A stretch of DNA of 45,339 nucleotides, taken from contig CAZFNQ010000003.1 in the NCBI GenBank assembly GCA_964520375.1, positions 1 to 45,339 of the forward strand. The letters are read 5' to 3'. Both the position numbers and the translations under genes were made by a program. The DNA comes from CAZFNQ01 sp964520375. GTDB taxonomy: Bacteria > Patescibacteriota > Saccharimonadia > Saccharimonadales > JANWIN01. Below, piece after piece: positions 1 through 8,624 of the stretch (within the stretch, counting starts at the first letter, position 1; each line of letters opens with the position of its first letter). The notes beneath the pieces are model-generated. The model was not told where the DNA came from. It did not search any database and worked only from the letters and a program-made list of their open reading frames with translations.

Positions 1-104
1 CTTTATCATATAAGATTTTTATAAAATATCGTTGCAAATAAATAAAAGACGATGTAGTCTATAGGCATAAGCGGTGGGGCATCATTAACTTTGGAGGTCC
101 TGCA

Positions 105-728
105 ATGAAAATAAAATTACTAACTAATAAAAGTCTTTTTGTAGCCGTTTTGGCCGCAAGCTTGTTTTTATTCGGCCGACCAGGCCAGGCTTCAGCCGCG
201 ACTAGTCAAACGGCTAGCTCAAAACCACCAACCGCCTACACCTATATTGCCCGCCCTGGGGATAACTTAAGTATAATCGCCCGACGCTCCGTGCAATTAT
301 ATGCCCAGGCTAAGCATATTAAGCTGTCGCCGGCGGTGGCTATGTACTGCGAAACCAATACTGTCCAAAAAGTCGGTAGCCATCTTCTCAGTGTTGGCGA
401 GTCAGTGACTATACCGTTTGATACTTTGCAAAAATATATCGCCAGTGGTAGAAAATTGACCGCCCAACAACTTGTCGCTTGGAATTTTTATGCACAGCTT
501 GCCAGCTTTGATCTGGCTGATCTGAACCCGACCAATAAAACCAAGGCTCAGTCGGCCGCCGCTACACATACTAGCAGCGCCAGTACGAACAAACCCACTA
601 GCCAAACCAATAACAACAGCTCAAAGAAGTCTTCTAGTTCGTCTAATAGCTTAGCCTGGTACGGCTGGGTAGTGGTAGCCGTCTTTGCGGTAGCCACTGT
701 CTACTATTTCACCAGGCTTAAAGTTTGA
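105..728 (+). CDS. Secreted LysM-like envelope protein with C-terminal membrane anchor
   Basis: A 207-residue protein with an N-terminal signal peptide (hydrophobic stretch about residues 11-31, ending in ASA-type residues). Residues about 45-110 resemble a LysM fold: Y-T-Y-I-A-R-P-G-D-N-L opening, a central E-T-N, and a closing V-G-E-S-V-T-I-P. LysM domains bind glycan chains such as peptidoglycan. A Ser/Thr/Asn-rich linker (about 145-182) leads to one C-terminal transmembrane helix (about 184-203) with a short basic tail. The ATG is preceded by a strong Shine-Dalgarno site, GGAGGT at 93-98. It lies directly before another envelope protein on the same strand. LysM assignment is by motif and is divergent; a wall-associated role is inference. 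Confidence 0.6.
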   Translation: MKIKLLTNKSLFVAVLAASLFLFGRPGQASAATSQTASSKPPTAYTYIARPGDNLSIIARRSVQLYAQAKHIKLSPAVAMYCETNTVQKVGSHLLSVGESVTIPFDTLQKYIASGRKLTAQQLVAWNFYAQLASFDLADLNPTNKTKAQSAAATHTSSASTNKPTSQTNNNSSKKSSSSSNSLAWYGWVVVAVFAVATVYYFTRLKV

Positions 729-760
729 ATAAAGTTTTCGAAAAATATCAAATAACAGCT

Positions 761-766
761 ATAATA
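761..766 (+). promoter_or_regulatory. -10 box TATAAT for the CAP-domain gene
   Basis: A perfect TATAAT sits 8 nt before the ATG at 775 and there is no Shine-Dalgarno site between them. Transcription would begin at or next to the start codon, giving a leaderless mRNA. No convincing -35 was seen. Confidence 0.5.
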
Positions 767-774
767 AACTAGTT

Positions 775-1773
775 ATGGTTGCATCCAGGGCAACAAGCGA
801 ACACAAAAGACACGGCCGACACCAAAAACACACCAGACACTTTTTGAAAGTTTACTGGCCATATATGCCATTGGCGGTAATACTGGGCATTGCGTTAGTG
901 TTTAGCGTCCTGTGGCAGCCGAGAATCCACCGCGGCGTGTTAGCTTACGCTACCAGTATGAGCGTTAGTGGTTTACTCACTGCCACCAACAAGGATAGAT
1001 CCAACTATAATGTTGCGGCTCTAAAAATAAACAGCAAGCTAGATAAAGCTGCCCAAGCTAAGGCAAACGATATGGCCAAGCGCAATTACTGGTCGCATAA
1101 TACGCCGGATGGCGACCCGCCTTGGGTCTTTATAACCAACGCCGGTTACCAATATAAATCGGCTGGTGAAAATCTGGCTTATGGCTTTATTACCAGTGAA
1201 GATACGGTAGCTGGCTGGATGAACAGTCCAGAGCACAAGGCGAATATGCTAAACAAGAATTTTAGTGAAGTAGGTTTTGGTTATGCTAATTCCAGTAACT
1301 ATCAAAAAAGTGGGCCTGAGACTATAGTTGTCGCCATGTATGGCCAACCTGTCTTGGGCGCCAGTACCGCAGTCCCAAGCTCAAGCAGTCCAACCGCTAA
1401 CACACAAACTAAGGCAGCCACCCAAACCAAGGTACCGGCTACAGCTACAAAAAAGTCAGCGGCAAACAAAACTGAACCTTCGCCAGTCCAGACTGTTTCC
1501 CCTAGCACAGCTCCAGTTGTCGAGCCAGCGACAAAAAGTATTTCCCGACTGGCCGCCCTAACCAATGGCACTTTGCCCTGGCTTGTCTCGTTTGCCTCCA
1601 TTACTACAGTTTTAGGCATTGCGGCCCTGGCAACTCGTCATTCACTAGCGCTACATAGATGGATTCGCAGGGGCGAGCGTTATGTGCTTCACCACGCCAT
1701 ATTTGATGTCACAGTTATTAGTCTTATGGGACTGAGCGTTATTGTCACTCAAACAGCTGGTTTTATCCGCTAA
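775..1773 (+). CDS. CAP/SCP-domain membrane protein (YkwD-like)
   Basis: A 332-residue protein with a basic N-terminus (many His/Arg/Lys), a transmembrane helix at about residues 32-46 and a CAP (SCP/PR-1, YkwD-type) domain at about 65-190. Visible CAP hallmarks are the L...A..KA.DMAKRNYWSHNTPDG segment, the G-E-N-L-A-Y-G motif and the P-E-H-K-A-N-M helix, with the usual His/Glu cavity residues. A Thr/Ala/Pro/Lys-rich linker follows, then one or two C-terminal hydrophobic helices (about 262-282 and 309-330). CAP proteins of bacteria are extracellular and mostly of unknown activity. The stop overlaps the convergent gene by 3-4 nt, so no terminator separates them. Confidence 0.8.
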   Translation: MVASRATSEHKRHGRHQKHTRHFLKVYWPYMPLAVILGIALVFSVLWQPRIHRGVLAYATSMSVSGLLTATNKDRSNYNVAALKINSKLDKAAQAKANDMAKRNYWSHNTPDGDPPWVFITNAGYQYKSAGENLAYGFITSEDTVAGWMNSPEHKANMLNKNFSEVGFGYANSSNYQKSGPETIVVAMYGQPVLGASTAVPSSSSPTANTQTKAATQTKVPATATKKSAANKTEPSPVQTVSPSTAPVVEPATKSISRLAALTNGTLPWLVSFASITTVLGIAALATRHSLALHRWIRRGERYVLHHAIFDVTVISLMGLSVIVTQTAGFIR

Positions 1774-2405
1774 GAAATATTGGGTAGTTCTGTTGCCAGC
1801 TTTTGATAAATTTCTAAATCAGGATAAATGTAATCCAAATCTTGTGCCAAGGCTTGAACCACTTCGGTAGTGACGATCCTCTCGGCATCACTTAACTTTT
1901 CAGCATGGCTGCGGACTATTCTGCGATAGTCCTCTCCTGGAATGTCTATTACGGCAAAGGCCGGATTTGGTGTAGCTTGGTCTGGAGTTTGGTAACCAAT
2001 TCGGGCAACCTTGCCGATGGTAACATAGGTCAGTTGGGGAGCAGGGTTCTGTTCCGGTGTAAATTTAAATCGAGCCTTTAAAGGGTGAGAGTGATACTCC
2101 AGTCTATTGCGTGAGATTTCTCGCAAACCAGTGTAATAAGCGGCCACGTTGGCGATTGCAAAACCAAGAGTATCTTTTTGCTGGCCAATAGTTTTGGCAG
2201 AATAAACATCCGAAAGTGTCGGCACCCATTTTTCATGCCCGAAGGCAGACCGATCTTTAAATAAATAGCTGGTTCCCCAACTATCTTCTCTTGGTGCTAG
2301 TTCTGAGAATTCTTTTGACATGAGAGAAATATTAACACTTTCTAAGTCAATAAGCACAAACGGAATGTTTTTGTTTTTATTGGACTTTGACGTTATCGGC
2401 GCCAA
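1770..2405 (-). CDS. Conserved-looking hypothetical protein downstream of dnaE
   Basis: I do not recognise this 211-residue protein. The longest frame starts at a TTG (2405) inside the 3' end of dnaE. Other starts are GTG at 2357, 20 nt after the dnaE stop, and ATG at 2321. None has a clear Shine-Dalgarno site. The strand-like segment P-F-V-L-I-D-L-E-S-V begins just after the GTG, so the GTG is a reasonable alternative. No signal peptide or membrane helix is seen. The protein has mixed alpha/beta character and an acidic, helical C-terminus (about 165-205). Position and overlap suggest co-transcription with dnaE. Confidence 0.6.
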   Translation of the reverse strand: MAPITSKSNKNKNIPFVLIDLESVNISLMSKEFSELAPREDSWGTSYLFKDRSAFGHEKWVPTLSDVYSAKTIGQQKDTLGFAIANVAAYYTGLREISRNRLEYHSHPLKARFKFTPEQNPAPQLTYVTIGKVARIGYQTPDQATPNPAFAVIDIPGEDYRRIVRSHAEKLSDAERIVTTEVVQALAQDLDYIYPDLEIYQKLATELPNIS

Positions 2406-5400
2406 CTAAAGAAGTCAGCTGCTCTATCGTTGTATCGTCCCTGTCTATTTTCATAGGTAATTTAATAGCCTGTTGGCTAGCTCCAGCCCCCATCACTAGC
2501 ACAACATCAGTGGCGCCGGCATGGTTGTCGACTATCTCCTTGATATTTATTAGCGTGGCTTGGTCTTCGCTACTGGGCAGGCGTATATAAACCCGCTGGC
2601 CTTTTGTTGTGCCAGTAGGTTTAGTTGGTTTTTGCTTTACCTCAGCTGCGTCAGTGTCTTCCTGGGTTAGCTCACTGGCACTGTCTACCATAATCTTTAA
2701 TTCTGAATCACCGTTTTGGCCGCGCCGGTTAGTTTTGCCTCGCACTATTAGAATTTTATCGCGTTGCCATAAGTCGACCGATTCTTGATAAACTTTGGGG
2801 AATAAAACCAGTTCAATGTCGCCGCTGGTATCAGACAAACGAATGAAGGCCATTTTTTGACCATTTTTAGTGGTAATTTCGCGAACATTGGTAATAATAC
2901 CGCCGACGTCAACGCTTTTGCCGTCAGTTAGATCGCTAAGTGAGGCTATTGGCTTAGTATTTTTAGCTAGAGTTTTTGTATAACGCTGCAGTGGATGTTC
3001 GGATAAATAAATTCCTAGAAGTTCACGCTCCCACTGAAGTTGCTCGTTTAAATTATAGACTGGTCCCGGTGCATCCAGAGTTAGTTTGGGGGATAGTTCC
3101 TCCTGGCCGGTTGATTCACCGCCGAACAAATCAGTTTGGCCAGCATCTTGCTGTTTTTGGACACGGCTAGCATAGGCCAGTAAGTTATCCAAATTGTTTA
3201 GTAGCGCGCTACGATCACCAAAAGAGTCTAGGGCACCAGACTTAATTAGGCTTTCCATGGTTTTGCGGTTAGCTACCCGCGTGTTCACGCTAGAGAAGAA
3301 AGACTCCAGAGTGCTAAATTTACCTTCTTGTTCGCGGGCCCTTAGTATTTCCTCTACGGCGCCGGTACCGACGTTTTTGACAGCCGCTAGACCAAACCGA
3401 ATTTTCTGTGCACCTGGCACGACCGCAAATTCTACAAAAGATTCATTAACATCCGGCGGTAAGACTTCTATACCCATGTGTTCACATTCACTAATTTCTA
3501 TAGCTAGTCGATCAGTGTTGTCGTAGTCGCTGGTCATGAGTGCCGCCATAAAGGCGTCGGGGTAATGGGCTTTTAAATATGCTGTTTGATAGGCGATTAA
3601 ACCATAGCAAGCAGCGTGGGCCTTATTAAAGCAATAAGCGGCGAAGTCTTCTAATTGCCCCCAGAACCTCTCCATTAATTTGCGATCAGCTCCAACTTTT
3701 TTGATAGCTCCCTCAATAAAGTCACCCTTTAATTTGGCTAGCACTGAGGGGTCTTTTTTGCCGATGGCTTTTCGCAAGGTGTCAGCTTGGCCACCTGAAA
3801 AGCCGCACATTTCCTTGCTTATTTGCATCACCTGTTCTTGGTAAACAATAACTCCATAAGTATTTTTTAGAGCCGGTGCCATGGCCTCATGGATGTAGGT
3901 TATATCGCGGCGACCATGCTTACGAGCAATAAAGTCTTCTATCCATTGCATCGGTCCTGGACGGTACAGCGCCACCATAGCGATAATGTCCTCAAAGACG
4001 GTTGGCTTGAGTTCTTTTAAGTAGCGCTTCATGCCGGCTGATTCAAGCTGAAAGACACCGGTCGTGTCGCCATTTTGTAAAAGTTCAAAGGTTGACGTGT
4101 CATTAAGCGGCAACTTATTAATATCTATGTCCCGCTTATACACTTTTTTAATAATCCTAAGAGCGTTTTTTATAGTTGTTAGATTGGACAGACCCAGAAA
4201 GTCTATTTTAAGTAGTCCAATATCTTCGATCGGGCCCATTGAGTATTGGGTAGCTACTACCCCTTTCTGGGCCATTTCCAGTGGCGAGTAGTTAACAATG
4301 TCATCAGGCGCGATGACCACGCCGGCAGCGTGCACGCCGTGTGAGCGGATAGTACCTTCCAGCTGGACCGCTAAGTCAAATACCCGTTTGGCTTGGTCAT
4401 TGGTTCGATATTCCTGTTTTAAGTCGGCGTTATCTTTAAGCGAAGTCTCCAGCAGGATATGCCGGCCCTGTAGGGGTGGTGGGATCATTTTGGCCCAACG
4501 GTCAGCCTCAGCATAAGGAACCTGCAGAACCCGGGCGACATCACGCACGGCGTTACGGGCCGCCATTTTACCAAAGGTGACAATGTTGGCCACACGATCG
4601 GTGCCATATTTATCGGCACAGTAGGCAATAACCTCACCACGGTTTGAATCTTGAATGTCGATATCAAAATCTGGCATGCTAATACGGTCTGGATTTAAAA
4701 ACCGCTCAAACAATAGGTCATACTTTAGCGGGTCAAGTTCGGTAATTTTAAGAGCGTAGGAAATTATGGAACTGGCCGCGCTGCCGCGACCCGGTCCAAA
4801 GACAATACCACGGTCCTTACCCCAGTTAATAAAGTCTGCAATTATTAAAAAGAAGGCATTAAAGCGCATTTCATTAATGACATTTAACTCGTACTCGGCC
4901 CTGACAATAATATCGAGTGGTAAGTTCTGTTTAGCTTCAATTTCATCGCTAGCTTCGGCCTCAGCCTCGGTTTTACCGCCGTAGCGCCAAGCCAAACCAC
5001 GGTAGACCAACCGTCTAAGATAAGATTTTTCAGTTGCGCCTCTGGGCAGCGGAAATTTTGGTATTAAGATCTTGTCAAGTTCCAGTTCGACATGGCAGCG
5101 ATCGGCTATCACTTTGCTATTGGTAATAACTTCGGGTGTCTTCCCTCCCCAGCGGCTAATTATTTGCTTAGGGTCGGTTACATGCAGTTCAAATTTTTTT
5201 AAACTCATGCGGGTTTCGTCGGTTAGATATGAACCAGTCTGCACGCATAGCAGTATTTCATGGGCTTCTTGGTCGCCAGGTTTTAGATAGTGGGCGTCAC
5301 ACGTTACCACACACGGCAGGTATAGTTCTTTAGCCAGTTTAAAAGTTTGCTCGGTAACTAGTGCCTGTTCCGCCCACATACTGGTGTGTTCAGGGTGGCC

Positions 5401-5952
5401 ATGGTCCTGAACTTCTAGATAGTAGCGGTCGCCAAATACCTGCTTGTACCACTTAGCCGCTTGTTTGGCCTGCTGGTATTGGTTTTGACGCAGTGCATCT
5501 GACACCTCACCACCAATGCAACCGCTCAACACAATCAGGCCTTCGTTATATTTTTTAAGTAAGTCATGGTCAACCCTCGGCCGGTAATAATAGCCGTCCA
5601 GATTAGCAATGGTGCTAAGGCGCATTAGGTTTTGGTAACCCTGGTTATTCATAGCCAGCAGCGTTAAGTGGTAGGAGTTTTTATCCTTGGCTGGGTCTTT
5701 ATCTGTGTGTGAGCGCGGCGCGACATATATTTCTATACCGATTATGGGTTTGATGCCGGCCGCCTTAGCGGCTTTATAAAATTCAATTACGCCAGACAAG
5801 GTGCCATGATCGGTTATAGCCACGGCGTCCATGCCAAGGTTTTTAACAGTCTCTATCAGCGCCGGAACCTTAGTCAGTCCGTCGAGCAAACTATATTGGG
5901 TGTGGTTGTGCAGATGAACATAGTCACTGGTCTGCAGCTTTGGTTTTGGCAT
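2377..5952 (-). CDS. dnaE: DNA polymerase III alpha subunit
   Basis: A 1191-residue replicative polymerase of the DnaE1 type. The N-terminal PHP domain (about 10-290) keeps all nine expected metal ligands by my count: H15, H17, D24, H49, E74, H95, C145, D219 and H221. The palm carries the catalytic P-D-F-D-I-D motif and the third aspartate in I-D-F-L-G-L. Then come the fingers, tandem helix-hairpin-helix region (K-N-V-G), an OB fold (about 985-1070, I-I-T-N-V-R-E) and a C-terminal tail. No intein is present. A Shine-Dalgarno AGGGG (5956-5960) precedes the ATG. An intact PHP site is associated with proofreading or pyrophosphatase activity in other DnaE1 proteins. Confidence 0.97.
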   Translation of the reverse strand: MPKPKLQTSDYVHLHNHTQYSLLDGLTKVPALIETVKNLGMDAVAITDHGTLSGVIEFYKAAKAAGIKPIIGIEIYVAPRSHTDKDPAKDKNSYHLTLLAMNNQGYQNLMRLSTIANLDGYYYRPRVDHDLLKKYNEGLIVLSGCIGGEVSDALRQNQYQQAKQAAKWYKQVFGDRYYLEVQDHGHPEHTSMWAEQALVTEQTFKLAKELYLPCVVTCDAHYLKPGDQEAHEILLCVQTGSYLTDETRMSLKKFELHVTDPKQIISRWGGKTPEVITNSKVIADRCHVELELDKILIPKFPLPRGATEKSYLRRLVYRGLAWRYGGKTEAEAEASDEIEAKQNLPLDIIVRAEYELNVINEMRFNAFFLIIADFINWGKDRGIVFGPGRGSAASSIISYALKITELDPLKYDLLFERFLNPDRISMPDFDIDIQDSNRGEVIAYCADKYGTDRVANIVTFGKMAARNAVRDVARVLQVPYAEADRWAKMIPPPLQGRHILLETSLKDNADLKQEYRTNDQAKRVFDLAVQLEGTIRSHGVHAAGVVIAPDDIVNYSPLEMAQKGVVATQYSMGPIEDIGLLKIDFLGLSNLTTIKNALRIIKKVYKRDIDINKLPLNDTSTFELLQNGDTTGVFQLESAGMKRYLKELKPTVFEDIIAMVALYRPGPMQWIEDFIARKHGRRDITYIHEAMAPALKNTYGVIVYQEQVMQISKEMCGFSGGQADTLRKAIGKKDPSVLAKLKGDFIEGAIKKVGADRKLMERFWGQLEDFAAYCFNKAHAACYGLIAYQTAYLKAHYPDAFMAALMTSDYDNTDRLAIEISECEHMGIEVLPPDVNESFVEFAVVPGAQKIRFGLAAVKNVGTGAVEEILRAREQEGKFSTLESFFSSVNTRVANRKTMESLIKSGALDSFGDRSALLNNLDNLLAYASRVQKQQDAGQTDLFGGESTGQEELSPKLTLDAPGPVYNLNEQLQWERELLGIYLSEHPLQRYTKTLAKNTKPIASLSDLTDGKSVDVGGIITNVREITTKNGQKMAFIRLSDTSGDIELVLFPKVYQESVDLWQRDKILIVRGKTNRRGQNGDSELKIMVDSASELTQEDTDAAEVKQKPTKPTGTTKGQRVYIRLPSSEDQATLINIKEIVDNHAGATDVVLVMGAGASQQAIKLPMKIDRDDTTIEQLTSLVGADNVKVQ

Positions 5953-5975
5953 AATCCCCTCTAGTTCATTGGTCT

Positions 5976-5981
5976 ATTATA
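5976..5981 (-). promoter_or_regulatory. Candidate -10 box for dnaE
   Basis: TATAAT on the minus strand, 23 nt upstream of the dnaE ATG, leaving a short leader that holds the AGGGG ribosome site. No good -35 hexamer was found. Confidence 0.4.
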
Positions 5982-6033
5982 ATAAATTAAACCCACCCAG
6001 GCTCATATTTACCTATAAATACAACGAATTTAT

Positions 6034-6456
6034 TTACTTGGTGTCGGTTGACGGTTTGTTTTTTGCGACGTAAGCCTTAAGGTGCTTGATGGATTGTTTG
6101 ACTTGGTCGATAGCCTTCTTTAGATCTTCGTCGTTAGCGTCGTCATCATGAAGAGCAGATAATATTTCCCGGGCTTTTTCTTTGGCGATTTGAGCCTTGG
6201 TAACAATCGACGCAAACTCATCACCAGCGCCCTTTTGTACTTTCCGGGCGCCGCTTTTAGCTTGATCAAGTAAGTCATTTAGTTCGCTGTGCAAAGCTTT
6301 AAGTTTTTTCTCAGCTTCGGTTTTGACTTTTACGGCCGTATCTTGAATGTCTTTTCTGGTATCTTTGCCGCTTTTGGGGGCCGTTAAAATACCGGCAATA
6401 TAGCCGGCTGCGGCCGCTATTACCGCACTTATAGCCAGGCGATTAGTTCTTTTCAT
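6034..6456 (-). CDS. YtxH-domain membrane protein
   Basis: A 140-residue protein with one N-terminal membrane helix (about 7-26) followed by the YtxH hallmark A-P-K-S-G-K-D-T-R-K. The rest is a long, charged, alanine/lysine-rich helix predicted to be coiled coil or apolipophorin-like. YtxH proteins are general-stress-associated inner-membrane proteins of unclear mechanism. The ATG overlaps the stop of the upstream gene (ATGA, 6453-6456), so translation is probably coupled. It is the last gene of the gat operon. Confidence 0.75.
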   Translation of the reverse strand: MKRTNRLAISAVIAAAAGYIAGILTAPKSGKDTRKDIQDTAVKVKTEAEKKLKALHSELNDLLDQAKSGARKVQKGAGDEFASIVTKAQIAKEKAREILSALHDDDANDEDLKKAIDQVKQSIKHLKAYVAKNKPSTDTK

Positions 6457-6734
6457 AACTTATTCTCCTTCTTGTTATGTTTGGCTGAGCTAAAGGAGTG
6501 GACTATGTTAGAAACCAGCTTAACAATGGCGGCTGGTCCGGCAGTTTTTTGAAAGAAATCACCAACCGCTTCAGCTTGGTCGGCAATTTTTTCAGCTTTT
6601 TCGATAATTCGCTTTATGTGGTTTAGAATTTGAATGGTTTTAGTTAGAGCAACAATGCCAATAATTAAGAATATGGCTAATACTACACTTAGCACTATAA
6701 CCAAAAACTGCTCACTAGAAGTCATAGTCATCAT
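6453..6734 (-). CDS. Small single-helix membrane protein (DUF948-like)
   Basis: A 93-residue protein with one N-terminal transmembrane helix (about 9-30) and an amphipathic helical remainder (I-I-E-K-A-E-K-I-A-D-Q-A-E), ending in a basic tail. The layout resembles DUF948/YtxG-type proteins, which often pair with YtxH, and here the next gene is a YtxH protein. Its ATG overlaps the gatB stop (TAATG). The family assignment is by architecture only; the pairing with YtxH supports it. Confidence 0.6.
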   Translation of the reverse strand: MMTMTSSEQFLVIVLSVVLAIFLIIGIVALTKTIQILNHIKRIIEKAEKIADQAEAVGDFFQKTAGPAAIVKLVSNIVHSFSSAKHNKKENKL

Positions 6735-8209
6735 TATACATCAAGTTGCTGCTTGATAAGTTTTTGCGCCAGTTCTGGGTTGGCCTTGCCGAGGGATTTT
6801 TTCATAACCTGGCCTACCAAAAAACCAATTGCCTTGGCTTCACCGCTTTTAATTGATGCCACGGCTTTGGGATTAGCCTGGATAACGTCTTTTACAATTT
6901 TGGTAATTTCATGCTCATCAGATACTTGAATAAGGCCCTGCTCTTGGGCATATTTTTCAATGCTGTCAGGTTTAATGCCATGACTGAGCAAAGTCTCTAG
7001 TAAGGCTTTGGCGCTAGTTGAGCTGAGCTTATTTGTCTGGGTGAGTTTATAAACTTCAGCGTATATCTCCGTGCGGGTAGAGTCTTTTAACGGTTCATCG
7101 CCTTCGCCATTTCGTCGCAGCGGAATTTCAATGTTGACAAACCAGTTGGCTAGTTGCCTTGACATGTCTGGCTTATCTAAATTCTGTTCTATCAATGGCA
7201 AGTAGCCAAAGCGCTCATTTTCGACCTCCGCCTCAAGCAGACTGTCCGTGTAGCTGGCATCAAGTCCCAGCGAGCTTAAGCGCCGGCGCCACTCGTCCGG
7301 TAATACTGGCATTTGGGCCTGTACATTATCTATATAATCATTGTCGAGCTCGATTGGTGGCACGTCCGGCTCAGGCATATAACGGTAATCGTGGGCTTCT
7401 TCCTTGCCGCGTTGGCTAAAGGTTTTTTGTTTAGCGTCGTCCCATCCCCTTGTTTCCTGGAAAATTGTTTGGCCCTTTTCAAGCAGTTCAATTTGTCTTT
7501 TTACTTCAAACTCAACCGTCTTTTCAACGCTTCTAAAGGAATTTAGGTTTTTGGTTTCGGTACGAGTACCAAGGACTTTGCTGGCGCTAACGCTTACATT
7601 GACATCAAAGCGCATATTGCCGTGGTAAAGATCAGCGTCCGATATTCCAGCATATTTAACTAGCAAATAGAGTTCATGGGCATATTGCTTGGCTTCCTGA
7701 GGGGAGTGCATATCTGGTTCCGAAACTATTTCTAGTAACGGTGTTCCGGCTCGGTTTAGATCGACCAATGAATAATCTTTGGCCTGGGGATGGGTATTTT
7801 TGCCGGCATCTTCTTCTATTTGCACCCGGTTGACGCTAACAGTTCTGGACTTGCCATCAACTTCGATCGTAACGTTGCCACCAACCACAATTGGATGGGC
7901 CAACTGGGTTATTTGGTAACCTTTTGGCAAATCCGGGTAAAAATAGTGTTTACGCTCAAAGAAACTATATTTTTGCGGTCTGGTATTTAGGGCAAAGGCC
8001 ATACGAGCCGCCAGTTCGACAGCTTTTTCATTAAGTACCGGCAGGGCGCCGGGCATGCCCAGGCAAATGTGACTGATCAGCGTATTAGGCGGTGCTTCAC
8101 GGGCATCATTGCCGACAGCTGCAAACAGTTTGGTGGCGGTCTTTAGCTGCACGTGGCATTCAATACCGACAGTGGTCTTGTATTTAGAAGTTGAAGCTTT
8201 ACTTGCCAT
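6734..8209 (-). CDS. gatB: Asp-tRNA(Asn)/Glu-tRNA(Gln) amidotransferase subunit B
   Basis: A 491-residue GatB. The N-terminal cradle/kinase-like domain begins with T-V-G-I-E-C-H-V-Q-L-K-T and includes F-Y-P-D-L-P-K-G-Y-Q-I-T-Q, the V-N-R-V-Q-I-E-E-D-A-G-K metal-binding segment and the D-L-N-R-A-G-T-P-L-L-E-I-V motif. A helical region and a C-terminal YqeY-like tail domain (about 345-490) follow. GatB phosphorylates the misacylated glutamyl group and binds the tRNA. It starts inside the end of the preceding small membrane gene (11-nt overlap). The tRNA-Gln at 44201 is a likely partner substrate. Confidence 0.97.
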   Translation of the reverse strand: MASKASTSKYKTTVGIECHVQLKTATKLFAAVGNDAREAPPNTLISHICLGMPGALPVLNEKAVELAARMAFALNTRPQKYSFFERKHYFYPDLPKGYQITQLAHPIVVGGNVTIEVDGKSRTVSVNRVQIEEDAGKNTHPQAKDYSLVDLNRAGTPLLEIVSEPDMHSPQEAKQYAHELYLLVKYAGISDADLYHGNMRFDVNVSVSASKVLGTRTETKNLNSFRSVEKTVEFEVKRQIELLEKGQTIFQETRGWDDAKQKTFSQRGKEEAHDYRYMPEPDVPPIELDNDYIDNVQAQMPVLPDEWRRRLSSLGLDASYTDSLLEAEVENERFGYLPLIEQNLDKPDMSRQLANWFVNIEIPLRRNGEGDEPLKDSTRTEIYAEVYKLTQTNKLSSTSAKALLETLLSHGIKPDSIEKYAQEQGLIQVSDEHEITKIVKDVIQANPKAVASIKSGEAKAIGFLVGQVMKKSLGKANPELAQKLIKQQLDV

Positions 8210-8624
8210 GTAGCATACCTAGGTCTCTTAAGGCTTGGCGGACGCCAATCAGCGACTTTTTGGCTTGAGCTTCGCGCAAGGTTTTACTGGAATCGCTCAA
8301 AAGCTTTTTGGCCAGGTTGTGAGCATACCAGACACTGTCGTTGTCGCTGAAGCGGTGTTGGGACGCAACTAAACGTTCACCCATGGTTTTACCCTTGATA
8401 CGCTTTTTCTTAAGGGCACTGTCCAGCAGCTTATCGGCATTGATGACTGCCAGTCCCCAGGTTTCCTTTTTGGTGCATAAACGCTGGATATCCAGCCACT
8501 TTTCACGGAACCAGGCTGGTAGGCGCCGTTTTTTGGTAATTCTGATCCAGACAATAGTAATAGCTGAAAGTAGAAGTATGGCAAAAAAAGCCAAGGCAAT
8601 AATTATTAATAGCTGCTTGTTCAT
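8199..8624 (-). CDS. Membrane-anchored hypothetical protein embedded in the gat operon
   Basis: A 141-residue protein with one N-terminal transmembrane helix (about 5-28), a basic stop-transfer stretch (K-K-R-R) and a helical cytoplasmic domain. Recognisable segments are I-N-A-D-K-L-L-D-S-A-L, K-G-K-T-M-G-E-R-L and V-W-Y-A-H-N-L-A-K-K-L. It overlaps gatA upstream by ATGA and gatB downstream by 11 nt, so it is translationally locked between the two amidotransferase genes. The V-W-x-A-H-N-L segment faintly recalls HEPN-like helical domains, but the catalytic pattern is not clear. Function unknown. Confidence 0.65.
   Translation of the reverse strand: MNKQLLIIIALAFFAILLLSAITIVWIRITKKRRLPAWFREKWLDIQRLCTKKETWGLAVINADKLLDSALKKKRIKGKTMGERLVASQHRFSDNDSVWYAHNLAKKLLSDSSKTLREAQAKKSLIGVRQALRDLGMLHGK

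Noticed and set aside
1302..1619. Minus-strand hydrophobic frame in the CAP gene
   Set aside because: It is antisense to the Thr/Ala-rich linker of the CAP protein, which produces a false hydrophobic frame.
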